A stretch of 38,935 nucleotides of DNA from CAYOHG01 sp964465125. Its GTDB lineage: Bacteria > Planctomycetota > Phycisphaerae > UBA1845 > Fen-1342. The notes under the pieces are model-generated. The model searched no databases. It was not told the DNA's origin and worked only from the letters and a program-made list of their open reading frames with translations. A program made the position numbers and the translations under genes. Positions 22,415 through 30,694 of this stretch are shown piece by piece. Positions within the stretch are counted from its first letter, which is position 1. Every line of letters begins with the position of its first letter. The stretch covers positions 1-38,935 of the forward strand of contig CAYXIO010000035.1 in NCBI GenBank assembly GCA_964465125.1. Direction: 5' to 3'.

Positions 22415-24277
22415 TCACCAGAGCATCGTGAGCCGATAGATCGATTCCTCCAGCCTGCTTTCGATGGCCAGTCCACAGCGGTGGAACACGGCCAGCATGG
22501 CGTGATTGTCCGCCAGCACTTCGGCCGTGAATCCGCGAATGCCGTGCCCCTTGGCGACACCGATCAGCTCCTCGAGAAGCTGCGTCGCCAGCCCCTTGCC
22601 CTGCCAGGCCTCGTGCACCGAGAAGGCTACCTCGGCCAGGTTGGTCTGGGCGTCGAGATGGTAGCGCCCGACCGCGATGAAGGGCGAATCGTCGCTCTTG
22701 TCAGGCGTCGCCGCCAGGATCATGTCGTTCTCGTAGTCCACGCGCAGCAGGTCCTGAATCTGCGGGTGCGGCATGGACCTGATGTGCCGGAAGAAACGGT
22801 GAAAGACCGCGTCCTCGGAGAGCGAGTAGAAGTAGTCGCGCATCAGCGGCTCGTCGGTCATGCGGATCGGCCGAACGAACGCGCGGCCCTGATCGCGAAG
22901 CGTGATCCAGCGCTCCAGCTCCACCGGGTAGAGCGGGGTTGTGATCGGCAGCTCGATCTGGTCGCGATAGACGAGCTTGCGGGCCTTGGCCTCAGCCAGC
23001 AGCCACGGCCGAAACTTGGGGTGCGCAATCTGGATGAGCGCCAGGGCGCGCTCGCGGATCGTCTTGCCGTGCAGATACGCCACGCCGTACTCGGTCACCG
23101 CGTAGTGAACGTCCCCGCGGCTGGTGACGACGCCGGCGCCGACCGCCAGCGTCGGGACGATGCGCGAGATGGTCTCGTCGGCGGCGGTGGAGGGCAGGGC
23201 GATGATGGGCTTTCCGCCGCGCGAGCGCGACGCCCCGCGAACGAAGTCGACCTGCCCGCCGATGCCACTGTAGAACATCTGCCCGAGCGAATCCGCGCAG
23301 ACCTGCCCGGTCAGGTCGATCTCCAGGGCCGAGTTGATCGAAACCATGCGGTCGTTCTGCGCGATGATGAACGGGTCGTTGGTGTACTCGGTCGGGTGGA
23401 ACTCGATCATCGGGTTGTTGTCGATGAAATCGTAGAGCTGGCGCGACCCGAGCACGAAGCTGGCCACGATCTTCCCGCGGTGAAGCGTCTTGCGCGCGTT
23501 CGTGATGACGCCGGTTTCCACCAGCGGAATGATCCCGTCGCTGAACATCTCGGTGTGAATGCCCAGATCGCGGCGGTCCTTCAGGAAGTGCAGCACCGCG
23601 TCCGGAATCGTGCCGATGCCCAGTTGCAGCGTGGCGCCGTCCTCGACCAGGTCGGCGATGTGCCGCGCGATCTTCCGCGCCAGGTCGTCCGGCGTGCCCT
23701 GCGGCGCCTCGAGGATGTCCTTCTCAACGGGGACCAGTGCGGCGATGTCACGAACGTGAATGAAGCAGTCGCCCAGGCAACGCGGCATCTGCGCGTTCAC
23801 CTCGGCGATCACCAGCCGCGCGCTTTCCGCCGCCGACTTCACAATATCTGTCGAAACGCCGTAGCTGCAATAGCCGTGCTCGTCGGGCAGGCTGACCTGG
23901 ATCATGGCCACGTCGATGCGGTGTCGGCCGGTGCGGAACAGCCGCGGAATCTCGGAAAGGAAGACCGGCGTGTAGTCCGCGCGGCCCTGCTGGATCGCTT
24001 CGCGCACGTTGGCGCCGATGAAGAACGCATTGTGGCGGATCTTCGGGCCGAAGGCCGGCGACGCGTACGGCGCAATGCCGAGCGTCATGATGTGGACGAC
24101 TTCCGCGTCGTCGAGCCCCTCGCGCGACGCCAGCGCCGCGACCAGGCTCTGCGGTTCGCCGGCCCCCGAGCCGATGAACACGCGGCTGCCGTGGCGGATG
24201 CGCTTGACCGCCTGCTCGGCGGTCTCGATCTTGTCTCGATACCGTTCGCGCCAATCGGGGACGTTTCGGCTGGGCAT
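22415..24277 (-). CDS. Acetyl-CoA hydrolase/CoA-transferase fused to GNAT acetyltransferase (copy 1)
   Basis: This 620-aa fusion begins with an acetyl-CoA hydrolase/transferase domain (about residues 10-450), of the kind that moves CoA between acetate, butyrate or 4-hydroxybutyrate. The conserved active-site Glu is Glu243 in HTEMFSDG, followed by TGQVCADS and FYSGIGGQVDFVRGA. A GNAT domain follows (about 465-610), with the acetyl-CoA loop AWQGKGLATQL. The ATG at 24277 is chosen because it has GGAG upstream and starts at the conserved DWRERYRDKI. A paralogue with the same architecture is encoded at 26521-28395. It may regulate or couple CoA use, perhaps by protein acetylation; this is inference. 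A weak -10 (TAGAAT) lies at 24397-24402. Confidence 0.88.
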   Translation of the reverse strand: MPSRNVPDWRERYRDKIETAEQAVKRIRHGSRVFIGSGAGEPQSLVAALASREGLDDAEVVHIMTLGIAPYASPAFGPKIRHNAFFIGANVREAIQQGRADYTPVFLSEIPRLFRTGRHRIDVAMIQVSLPDEHGYCSYGVSTDIVKSAAESARLVIAEVNAQMPRCLGDCFIHVRDIAALVPVEKDILEAPQGTPDDLARKIARHIADLVEDGATLQLGIGTIPDAVLHFLKDRRDLGIHTEMFSDGIIPLVETGVITNARKTLHRGKIVASFVLGSRQLYDFIDNNPMIEFHPTEYTNDPFIIAQNDRMVSINSALEIDLTGQVCADSLGQMFYSGIGGQVDFVRGASRSRGGKPIIALPSTAADETISRIVPTLAVGAGVVTSRGDVHYAVTEYGVAYLHGKTIRERALALIQIAHPKFRPWLLAEAKARKLVYRDQIELPITTPLYPVELERWITLRDQGRAFVRPIRMTDEPLMRDYFYSLSEDAVFHRFFRHIRSMPHPQIQDLLRVDYENDMILAATPDKSDDSPFIAVGRYHLDAQTNLAEVAFSVHEAWQGKGLATQLLEELIGVAKGHGIRGFTAEVLADNHAMLAVFHRCGLAIESRLEESIYRLTMLW

Positions 24278-24478
24278 GGGCGGGATGCTCCATCGCGGTG
24301 GCCGGGGCATGGCGCGCGGCGATGGTTGTGCCGCGCGCCCGGGAGCGAGACCGCGCCATTCAGGCTCCGTGGTCCTCCCACCGGCACCGATCGCGAATTC
24401 TAGTAGCAATCGGCGTACCGCGCGTCACATCTCTCAGCGCGATTCGCGCGCCGTTGCGACCCGCGACCGGTTCGCGGC

Positions 24479-26317
24479 TCAGCGCCGGCGACGAGAGCGC
24501 ATTCCCTTGGCCAGCAGCAGGGGCGCGAACAGGGCTCCCGCGCTGATCATGCTCGGCCCGCAGAGGCCGCAGGCTCCCGGCATGGCCAGGTCGCTCTCGC
24601 AAACGTCGCCGGTCCCGTCCGCGTTGGCGTCGGCCTGGTCCGGATTGGCCGTATCGGGGCAGTTATCGCTGGCGTCTGGGATGCCGTCGCCGTCCGAATC
24701 CGCGCTCGCATCGCCCCCGCTGCCATTGCCGCCGCCGCCACCTCCGCCCGTGTCGGCCGCGTTGACGGTGACCTCGACCGTCGTGGAGTTGTTCGCCGTA
24801 TCGGGGTCAAACTCGGCCGCCGTGGCGCTGGCCGTCAAGCTTGCCGTGCCGGCCAGGGTCAGCGTGACAACCACGGTGACGGTTGCGCTCGATCCGCTGG
24901 CGAGGGTGCCCAGCGCACACGTGACCGGTCCGCTCCCGGCGCACGTTCCCTGCGACGGCGTCGCTGAAACCAGCGCGGCTCCCGTCGGCAGCGTGTCCGC
25001 AAGCGCGACGTTGGTCGCTGGGGCCGGGCCGGCGTTGGAGACCGTGATCGTGAAGGTCACCGCGTCGCCCACCGTCACCGGATCGGGCGCCGCAGTCGCC
25101 GTCACGCTGACATTTGCCTGGGCCAGATCGAACCGCAGGACGCGGTGGTTCAGTCGGTCGCTGACATACAGGTTTCCGACGGCGTCGACGGCGACGCCGG
25201 CCGGATCCTGAAGTGAATTGGCGCTGAGCCCGCCCGTATTCGGTGTGCTGGTCGCAAAGTCCGGCTGCCCGAACACGCCGCCGGCGACCGAGCTGGTCTG
25301 CGGGTCGGAATACTCGAGCACCCGGTTGTTCAGCGCGTCGGAGACGTACAGCTTCCCGCTGAGCGAATCCACGGCGACCGTCGCGGACGCGCCGGCGAAC
25401 TTGAGCGTGCTGGCGCCGATCCCGCCGTTGTTCGCCGTGTTGCTCGCGAAATCAGGCTGGCCGAAGACGCGCGCGGCGGCCTGGCCGTTGGACAGCGGCG
25501 CGAGGAATAGCATCACGCGGTTGTTGAACTCATCCCCGACGTAGAGGTTTCCGGCGGTGTCCAGCGCTACGCCGCTGCAATGATCGAGGCCGCTCTGCGT
25601 CAGGTTCGCGCCGGCCGTCGTCAGGTTGGGCTGGCCGATGACCGTATCGGCGCTGGTGCTTGCCAGCGGAGTGGAGTAGATGGTCACGCGCGAGAGGAAC
25701 CGGTCGGCGCAGTAGAGCTTGTCATTGGCGTCGAGCGCGATTCCATCGGGGTTGCCGAGGTTGTCGGCGGTGGGAGCCGCCATGCTGGCCTGATTCGCCG
25801 TCGTGAAGCTGCCGGCCTGCCCGAAGACGCTCACCGCCGCCATGTTCGTCGAGAGCGGGGGGTCGAAGCGCAGAATCCGGAAGTTCTGCGAGTCGGCTAC
25901 GTAGAGCCGGCCCGCGCTGTCGACCGCGACGCTTTTCGGGCCGCTCAGCGTATTGGCGGCGGGATTCGCGCCGCCCTGGTTGGCGGAGTTGCTCGCGAAA
26001 TCAGGCTGGCCGAAGACGAGGTCGGCAGCCTGCCCGGTCGTGAACGCGGCCGCATCCGGCCAGCTCAGCACGCGGTTGTTCACCTTGTCGGAGACGAAGA
26101 GGCGGCCCGAGACGCGGTCGACCGCCAGGCCGTGCGGCTCGTTCAGCGTAGCTGCCGTCGCGCCGCCGCCGGCGTTCGCGTTGCCCGATGCGAAATCGGC
26201 CTGTCCCAGCACGGCGTCGGCCGTCGCATCGCCCGACGCTGCGTAGAGCCGCGGCGTCGCCCCGGTCCCGGCGAGCACCCACGCGGTGACAAGCACGAAT
26301 CGAGTGCGACGCAACAT
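24479..26317 (-). CDS. Exported NHL-repeat protein with DUF11-type domain, TSP3-like repeat and C-terminal sorting-like tail
   Basis: This 612-aa secreted or surface protein begins with a signal peptide (MLRRTRFVLVTAWVLAGTG). About 380 residues of NHL-type repeats follow, in which GVAVDAVGNLYVSDRLNHRVL units alternate with VFGQPDFAS blocks, probably forming a beta-propeller. Next come a DUF11-like domain (DPVTVGDAVTFTITVSNAGP), a Gly-rich linker, and a thrombospondin type-3-like calcium segment (DSDGDGIPDASDNCPDTANP). The end is CGLCG, a hydrophobic run and RSRRRR, resembling bacterial C-terminal sorting tags such as MYXO-CTERM; the exact tag family was not identified. The ATG at 26317 has GGGGAG upstream. 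The gene sits between the two CoA-transferase/GNAT paralogues on the same strand. Ligand unknown. Confidence 0.83.
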   Translation of the reverse strand: MLRRTRFVLVTAWVLAGTGATPRLYAASGDATADAVLGQADFASGNANAGGGATAATLNEPHGLAVDRVSGRLFVSDKVNNRVLSWPDAAAFTTGQAADLVFGQPDFASNSANQGGANPAANTLSGPKSVAVDSAGRLYVADSQNFRILRFDPPLSTNMAAVSVFGQAGSFTTANQASMAAPTADNLGNPDGIALDANDKLYCADRFLSRVTIYSTPLASTSADTVIGQPNLTTAGANLTQSGLDHCSGVALDTAGNLYVGDEFNNRVMLFLAPLSNGQAAARVFGQPDFASNTANNGGIGASTLKFAGASATVAVDSLSGKLYVSDALNNRVLEYSDPQTSSVAGGVFGQPDFATSTPNTGGLSANSLQDPAGVAVDAVGNLYVSDRLNHRVLRFDLAQANVSVTATAAPDPVTVGDAVTFTITVSNAGPAPATNVALADTLPTGAALVSATPSQGTCAGSGPVTCALGTLASGSSATVTVVVTLTLAGTASLTASATAAEFDPDTANNSTTVEVTVNAADTGGGGGGGNGSGGDASADSDGDGIPDASDNCPDTANPDQADANADGTGDVCESDLAMPGACGLCGPSMISAGALFAPLLLAKGMRSRRRR

Positions 26318-26468
26318 GCGGACTCCCCTTGCGCCCGGCTGACATTCGCGCGGGCCGCGATCGTCGACGCTCCGGTCGGCACCGCGCAGCGACACCGCTG
26401 CGCCTGCCCTTGCCTGGTCACGCGACAAACGAATACGAAAACTCATCGCTGGAACCATGGAGGCCCGG

Positions 26469-26477
26469 ATTATAGCA
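26469..26477 (-). promoter_or_regulatory. Extended -10 promoter of the NHL-repeat gene
   Basis: On the minus strand TGC-TATAAT gives a perfect -10 with the TG extension. No good -35 is seen. The leader would be about 145 nt. Confidence 0.5.
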
Positions 26478-26520
26478 GCGCTTTCAATCCGACCGCAGTG
26501 AAACGCTCCGCTGGCGAAGC

Positions 26521-28395
26521 TCACGAATCGACGCGCTCGAACGGAACCCGCACGTGCACGACGTCGCCTTCGCGCTCGCGCTCCACGGGGAACCCACAGT
26601 TCGCCAGCACCCGGTGCAGCGCCGGGTCGTCGATCGGCACCACCGCGCGGAAGCCCTTCACGCCGCGCGACCGTGCAATGTCGGTCAGCCGCCGCATCAG
26701 TTGCGTCCCGACGCCGCGGCCGCGCGCCTCATCCCGCACGCAGAACGTCGCGGCGGCGTAGTCCGTGCCCGACCGCCGATTGAAGCCCGCCCAGCCCAGC
26801 GCCTGCTCGACCGCGTTGTGCGGCAGCGTGGCCAGCAGCGACATGTCGTGCTCATAGTCGATGTTGCAGAAAGCCTGGAGCTGCGCGTGCGGCAGGCATA
26901 GTTCGGCCCCACGAAAGACCAGCCGGCGAGTGGACTCCCCCAGCGAGTAGAACAGGTCGGCGAGGATCGTCTCATCGGTCGGCTTGATCGGGCGGATCAG
27001 GAAGCGCTCGCCGTGCCGATCCGTGGCGGAGGACTCGAGGCGCTTCGGATAGACGGGCAGATACAGCGTCGGCTCGAACTGGTCCTGGTAAACCAGGCGG
27101 CGCTGCTTGGCCTCGGCCAGCAGCCACGGGCGGAACTTGGGGTGCGCGATGGAAATCAGCGACAGCGCCCTTTCGCGCACCGGCAGGCCGTGCAGGTTCA
27201 CGGCCCCGAATTCCGTAACCACCCAGCGCACGTCGCCCCGCGTCGTCACGACTCCGGCGCCGTCGTCGAGCCGCGGCACGATCCTCGAAATCGTCCCCCC
27301 GGAAGCGGTCGAGGAGAGCGCCAGAATCGGCTTTCCGCCGCGGCTTCGGCCCGCCCCGCGGATGAAATCGACCTGCCCGCCGATGCCGCTGTAGAAGTGC
27401 TCGCCGATGGAGTCGGAGCAGACCTGCCCGGTCAGGTCGATCTGAAGGCAGTTGTTGATCGCGATCATGTTGTCGTTCTGCATGATCACGAACGGATCAT
27501 TGGTGTGGTCGACCGGATGCAGCTCGACCGCCGGGTTGCCGCGAACGAAGTCGTAGACCTTCTGCGAACCCATCACGAGCGTGGAAACCGCCTTGCCGGG
27601 GTGCAGCGTCTTGCGCGCCCCCGTGATCACGCCGGCCTGCATCAGGTCCACCACGCCGTCGCTGAGCATCTCCGTGTGCACACCCAGGTCGCGCCGATCG
27701 CGCAGAAAGCCCAGCACGTGGTCGGGAATGCTGCCGATGCCCAGTTGCAGCGTCGCACCGTCCGGCACCAGTTCCGCCACCAGCCGCGCGATCGCGTCAG
27801 CCTCCGCGCGCTCGTGCGGAGCGGGCAGCTCCGGCAGCGGCGCTTCCATCTCCACAAAGACGTGCACCTGATCGACGTGCAGCCGGCACGGCCCGAAGGT
27901 CCGCGGCAGCCGAGGGTTGATCACCCCGATGACCAGCCGCGCGGCCTCGCAGGCCGCCGGCGCCGCATCGACGTGCGTGCCGAAGGAGAGAAAGCCGTCG
28001 GCGTCGGGCGGGGTGAGCGAAACGATCGCGACGTCGACGTCGATTCGCCGCGAGCGAATCAACCCTGGGATTTCCGAGAGATAGATCGGCGTGTAGTCGG
28101 CGCGGCCTTCCGCGACGGCCTGGCGCACGTTCGCCCCGATGAACAGTGCGTTGTGCCGGAAACGCGATGCAAAGCGCGGCGCGACGTAGGGCGCCTCGCC
28201 CAGCGTCAGCAGGTGATGAATGACGTGATCCGCCAGCGGCGCATCGGGCGCGCAAAGGTACGGCAGCATGCCCAGCGGCGTGGCGGAGCCGTCCGACAGG
28301 TAGATCGCCTCGCCGGGCCGGATCATGCGCACCGCGGCGGCGGGCTCGACCCGCTTTGAGCGAATCTGTCTGCGCCAATCGGAGCTTGCTGCCAT
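26521..28395 (-). CDS. Acetyl-CoA hydrolase/CoA-transferase fused to GNAT acetyltransferase (copy 2)
   Basis: This 624-aa paralogue of the fusion at 22415 has the same order of parts. The CoA-transferase domain (about residues 8-450) has active-site Glu242 (HTEMLSDG), TGQVCSDS and FYSGIGGQVDFIRGAG. The GNAT domain (about 465-610) has the acetyl-CoA loop ARGRGVGTQL. The two copies share long identical runs such as GRADYTP and AHPKFRPWLLAEAK, but have diverged overall, especially in the GNAT half, so they may differ in substrate. The ATG at 28395 has GAGG only 3 bp upstream, so spacing is tight; an earlier in-frame start (28491) has Arg-rich sequence and is less likely. A TACAAT on the minus strand (28441-28446) may be its -10. 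Confidence 0.87.
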   Translation of the reverse strand: MAASSDWRRQIRSKRVEPAAAVRMIRPGEAIYLSDGSATPLGMLPYLCAPDAPLADHVIHHLLTLGEAPYVAPRFASRFRHNALFIGANVRQAVAEGRADYTPIYLSEIPGLIRSRRIDVDVAIVSLTPPDADGFLSFGTHVDAAPAACEAARLVIGVINPRLPRTFGPCRLHVDQVHVFVEMEAPLPELPAPHERAEADAIARLVAELVPDGATLQLGIGSIPDHVLGFLRDRRDLGVHTEMLSDGVVDLMQAGVITGARKTLHPGKAVSTLVMGSQKVYDFVRGNPAVELHPVDHTNDPFVIMQNDNMIAINNCLQIDLTGQVCSDSIGEHFYSGIGGQVDFIRGAGRSRGGKPILALSSTASGGTISRIVPRLDDGAGVVTTRGDVRWVVTEFGAVNLHGLPVRERALSLISIAHPKFRPWLLAEAKQRRLVYQDQFEPTLYLPVYPKRLESSATDRHGERFLIRPIKPTDETILADLFYSLGESTRRLVFRGAELCLPHAQLQAFCNIDYEHDMSLLATLPHNAVEQALGWAGFNRRSGTDYAAATFCVRDEARGRGVGTQLMRRLTDIARSRGVKGFRAVVPIDDPALHRVLANCGFPVEREREGDVVHVRVPFERVDS

Positions 28396-28572
28396 GAACC
28401 TCTGCCATGCGCCGCGCGCGTTGCCTGGTCGCGAGCGGCCATTGTAAGGCGATCGCCGCCGAAAGTCGGCTCGCGCAGCGGAGCACCGCACGATGCTCTA
28501 CAATGCCGCCTCGACCTGCGGCGGGAGATGGGCGGGGAACGGACGACTCGGGCAGCCCGGCGAGGTGTTTGG

Positions 28573-30162
28573 ATGGGCGTTTCCGACGGTCTGACGATCG
28601 AGCCGATCATCGGACTTGAGATTCACGTTCAGCTCGCGACGCAGACGAAGATGTTCTGCGGCTGCGCGGTCGAGTTCGGCGCGCCGCCCAACACGCGCGT
28701 CTGCCCGGTCTGTCTCGGACTGCCCGGCGCGCTGCCGGTGATCAACGCCCGCGCGGTCGAGTTCGCCATCCGCACCGGCCTGGCGCTGAGCTGCCGCATC
28801 GCCGAGTTCACCAAGTGGGATCGCAAGAGCTACTACTACCCCGACCTGCCGAAGAACTACCAGATTTCGCAGTATGACCTGCCGCTGTGTCTGAACGGGC
28901 ACATCGAGATTCCCTTTGACGGGCGCGTCCGCAAGGTGCGCGTCCGCCGGGCTCATCTCGAGGAAGACGCCGGCAAGAACGTGCACGATTTCCCCGGCAT
29001 CACCGCGGTGGATCTGAACCGCGCCGGCACGCCGCTGCTCGAAATCGTCTCCGAGCCCGATCTGCGCTCGCCCGAAGAGGCCCGCGAGTTCGCCGTGCAG
29101 GTGCAGCGCCTGGTGCGCTACCTCGGCGTCAGCGAAGCCAACATGCAGAAGGGGCAGATGCGCTTCGAGCCGAACATCAACGTGCACCTCCGCCGCGGCG
29201 ACGAGGAATTCCGCACCCCGATCGTCGAGGTGAAGAACCTCAACTCGTTCAAGTCGCTCTACGGAGCGATCCGCTACGAGATTCAGCGCCAGGTCGAGCA
29301 GTGGCGGCAGGACGGCATTACCGCCCAGACGGGCAACAAGGCCAACCGCGGCTGGGACGACGTGCAGGAGATCACGCTGCCGCAGCGCGAGAAGGAAGAA
29401 GCGCACGACTATCGCTACTTCCCCGATCCCGACCTGGTGCCCCTGCGGCCGAATCCCGCGCTGGTGGCCGAGTGGCACGAGCATCAGCCCGAGCTGCCGA
29501 TCACCCGCACGGAGCGCTTCATCAGCGAATACAAGCTCTCGCCGCGCGACGTGCCGGCGCTGGTCGACGTTCGTGCCACGGCGGACCTGCTGGATCACGC
29601 CGCGGAGGCCGGCGGCGACAAGCTGATTCTCGCCAAGCACTTCATCAGCTTCTGGGCGACCCAGGCGAATGCGCGCAATACCTCGATCGCCGGTCTCGCA
29701 GTCCCCGCCGCGCGCATGGCCGCGCTGGCCAACCTGGTGCGCGACGCGAAGGTGAATGCGACCGGCGCGGGGCAGATCGCCGAGCGGATGGCCGCGGGCG
29801 CGGACGCGCTGCTCGCCGCGGAGCAGGCCGCCGGCCGCCGAACGCCGCGCCCGGTCGCCGATGAGCTGCACGGCGAATTCGATCCGGTGGACGGGCCCGG
29901 CCTCGATCCGGCGGCGCTGGCCGAGCAGCTCGGGTTGCTGCAAAGCAGCGACGAGGGGCAGATCGCCGGCTGGGTTGAGCAGGCCTTCGCCGCGAATGCC
30001 AAGGCCGTGCAGGACGCGCTCAGCAACCCGAAGAAAATTCAAGCCGCGCGCGGCTTTCTGACCGGCGCCGTGATGAAAGTTTCGGGCGGCAAGGCCGACC
30101 CGAAAATCGTCGGCGCGCTGATCGAGCGGCGACTGAGCGAGCTGGCCGCAAAGGCACCGTAG
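28573..30162 (+). CDS. gatB: Aspartyl/glutamyl-tRNA amidotransferase subunit B
   Basis: This is the B subunit of GatCAB, which converts Glu-tRNA(Gln) or Asp-tRNA(Asn) to the amide form. The landmarks are IGLEIHVQLATQTKMFCGC, a C-x-C plus CPVCLG zinc site, YYYPDLPKNYQISQYD, HLEEDAGK, and the E-V-K-N-L-N-S block. The C-terminal YqeY-like tail ends at ALIERRL. Length (529 aa) is slightly above the usual 475-480 aa because of an insertion near GITAQTGNKANRGWD. The ATG at 28573 is chosen because GVSDGLTIEPIIGLEIHV follows the family; GAGGTG is upstream. TACAAT at 28499-28504 is a possible -10. gatA and gatC are not in the window. Confidence 0.95.
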   Translation: MGVSDGLTIEPIIGLEIHVQLATQTKMFCGCAVEFGAPPNTRVCPVCLGLPGALPVINARAVEFAIRTGLALSCRIAEFTKWDRKSYYYPDLPKNYQISQYDLPLCLNGHIEIPFDGRVRKVRVRRAHLEEDAGKNVHDFPGITAVDLNRAGTPLLEIVSEPDLRSPEEAREFAVQVQRLVRYLGVSEANMQKGQMRFEPNINVHLRRGDEEFRTPIVEVKNLNSFKSLYGAIRYEIQRQVEQWRQDGITAQTGNKANRGWDDVQEITLPQREKEEAHDYRYFPDPDLVPLRPNPALVAEWHEHQPELPITRTERFISEYKLSPRDVPALVDVRATADLLDHAAEAGGDKLILAKHFISFWATQANARNTSIAGLAVPAARMAALANLVRDAKVNATGAGQIAERMAAGADALLAAEQAAGRRTPRPVADELHGEFDPVDGPGLDPAALAEQLGLLQSSDEGQIAGWVEQAFAANAKAVQDALSNPKKIQAARGFLTGAVMKVSGGKADPKIVGALIERRLSELAAKAP

Positions 30163-30694
30163 CGGCGCTCGCGCCGCGGCGGCTTCGCGCGCCGCGCTGG
30201 CATGCTCGCGCCGCACATTCTTCGCACCGACCCACTTGCCGAATCGCCCGCGGCGCCTCGGACTGAGCAATCGACCGGGCGGGAAGCCCGCACACCCGGC
30301 TCACCCCGGGGGCACTGCCGAATCGCCGCGTATCGACGCCCTTGCTGCTTGTCTTGATGCGGGTATTGCGGGTTGCTATAGTGGCAGAAGCGAGCTGGGA
30401 ATTTGCGGGAACCGCGGCCACTTGTCCGGACTCCCGCCCGCGATCATCTCTTCGACAAAATCGGCGGACGCGGCGGTTCGCGACGCGCTGCGACGGCGCG
30501 CCGATGGCGACCTCCGCGGTCAAGCTGACGCGTCGGGTGAAACGGGCGAAGCGGCGATAGCGCCGGAGGCGGAAGGAAGCACGATCGCGCACGCGTCAAC
30601 GACCGACTTCTCCGTCGGGTGCGGCGCGCTCGTTCTCTGCCCCTAGGGGGACCCCCAAGACGCGCCCCCCCGCGACGCACACCAAGGAGATCGC
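30163..30694. other. Intergenic region and long leader before the subtilase gene
   Basis: I see no gene in these 532 bp. The first part is GC-rich with small hairpins (for example GCGGG-AAG-CCCGC) that could end the gatB transcript. A clear promoter lies at 30354-30382, which would give the subtilase a leader of about 300 nt. No known riboswitch or RNA motif was recognised in the leader. Confidence 0.5.
30354..30382 (+). promoter_or_regulatory. Promoter of the subtilase gene
   Basis: TTGATG (30354-30359) and TATAGT (30377-30382) are separated by 17 bp; the -10 also carries a TG extension (TGC-TATAGT). Confidence 0.6.

Noticed and set aside
22292..24403. 703-codon plus-strand frame over the first CoA-transferase/GNAT gene
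   Set aside because: Its composition is that of a shadow frame (Val/Asp/Arg/His-rich), and the minus strand carries conserved catalytic motifs throughout.
30383..30694. Possible riboswitch in the 300-nt leader of the subtilase gene
   Set aside because: No known riboswitch core or clear conserved stem arrangement was recognisable by eye.
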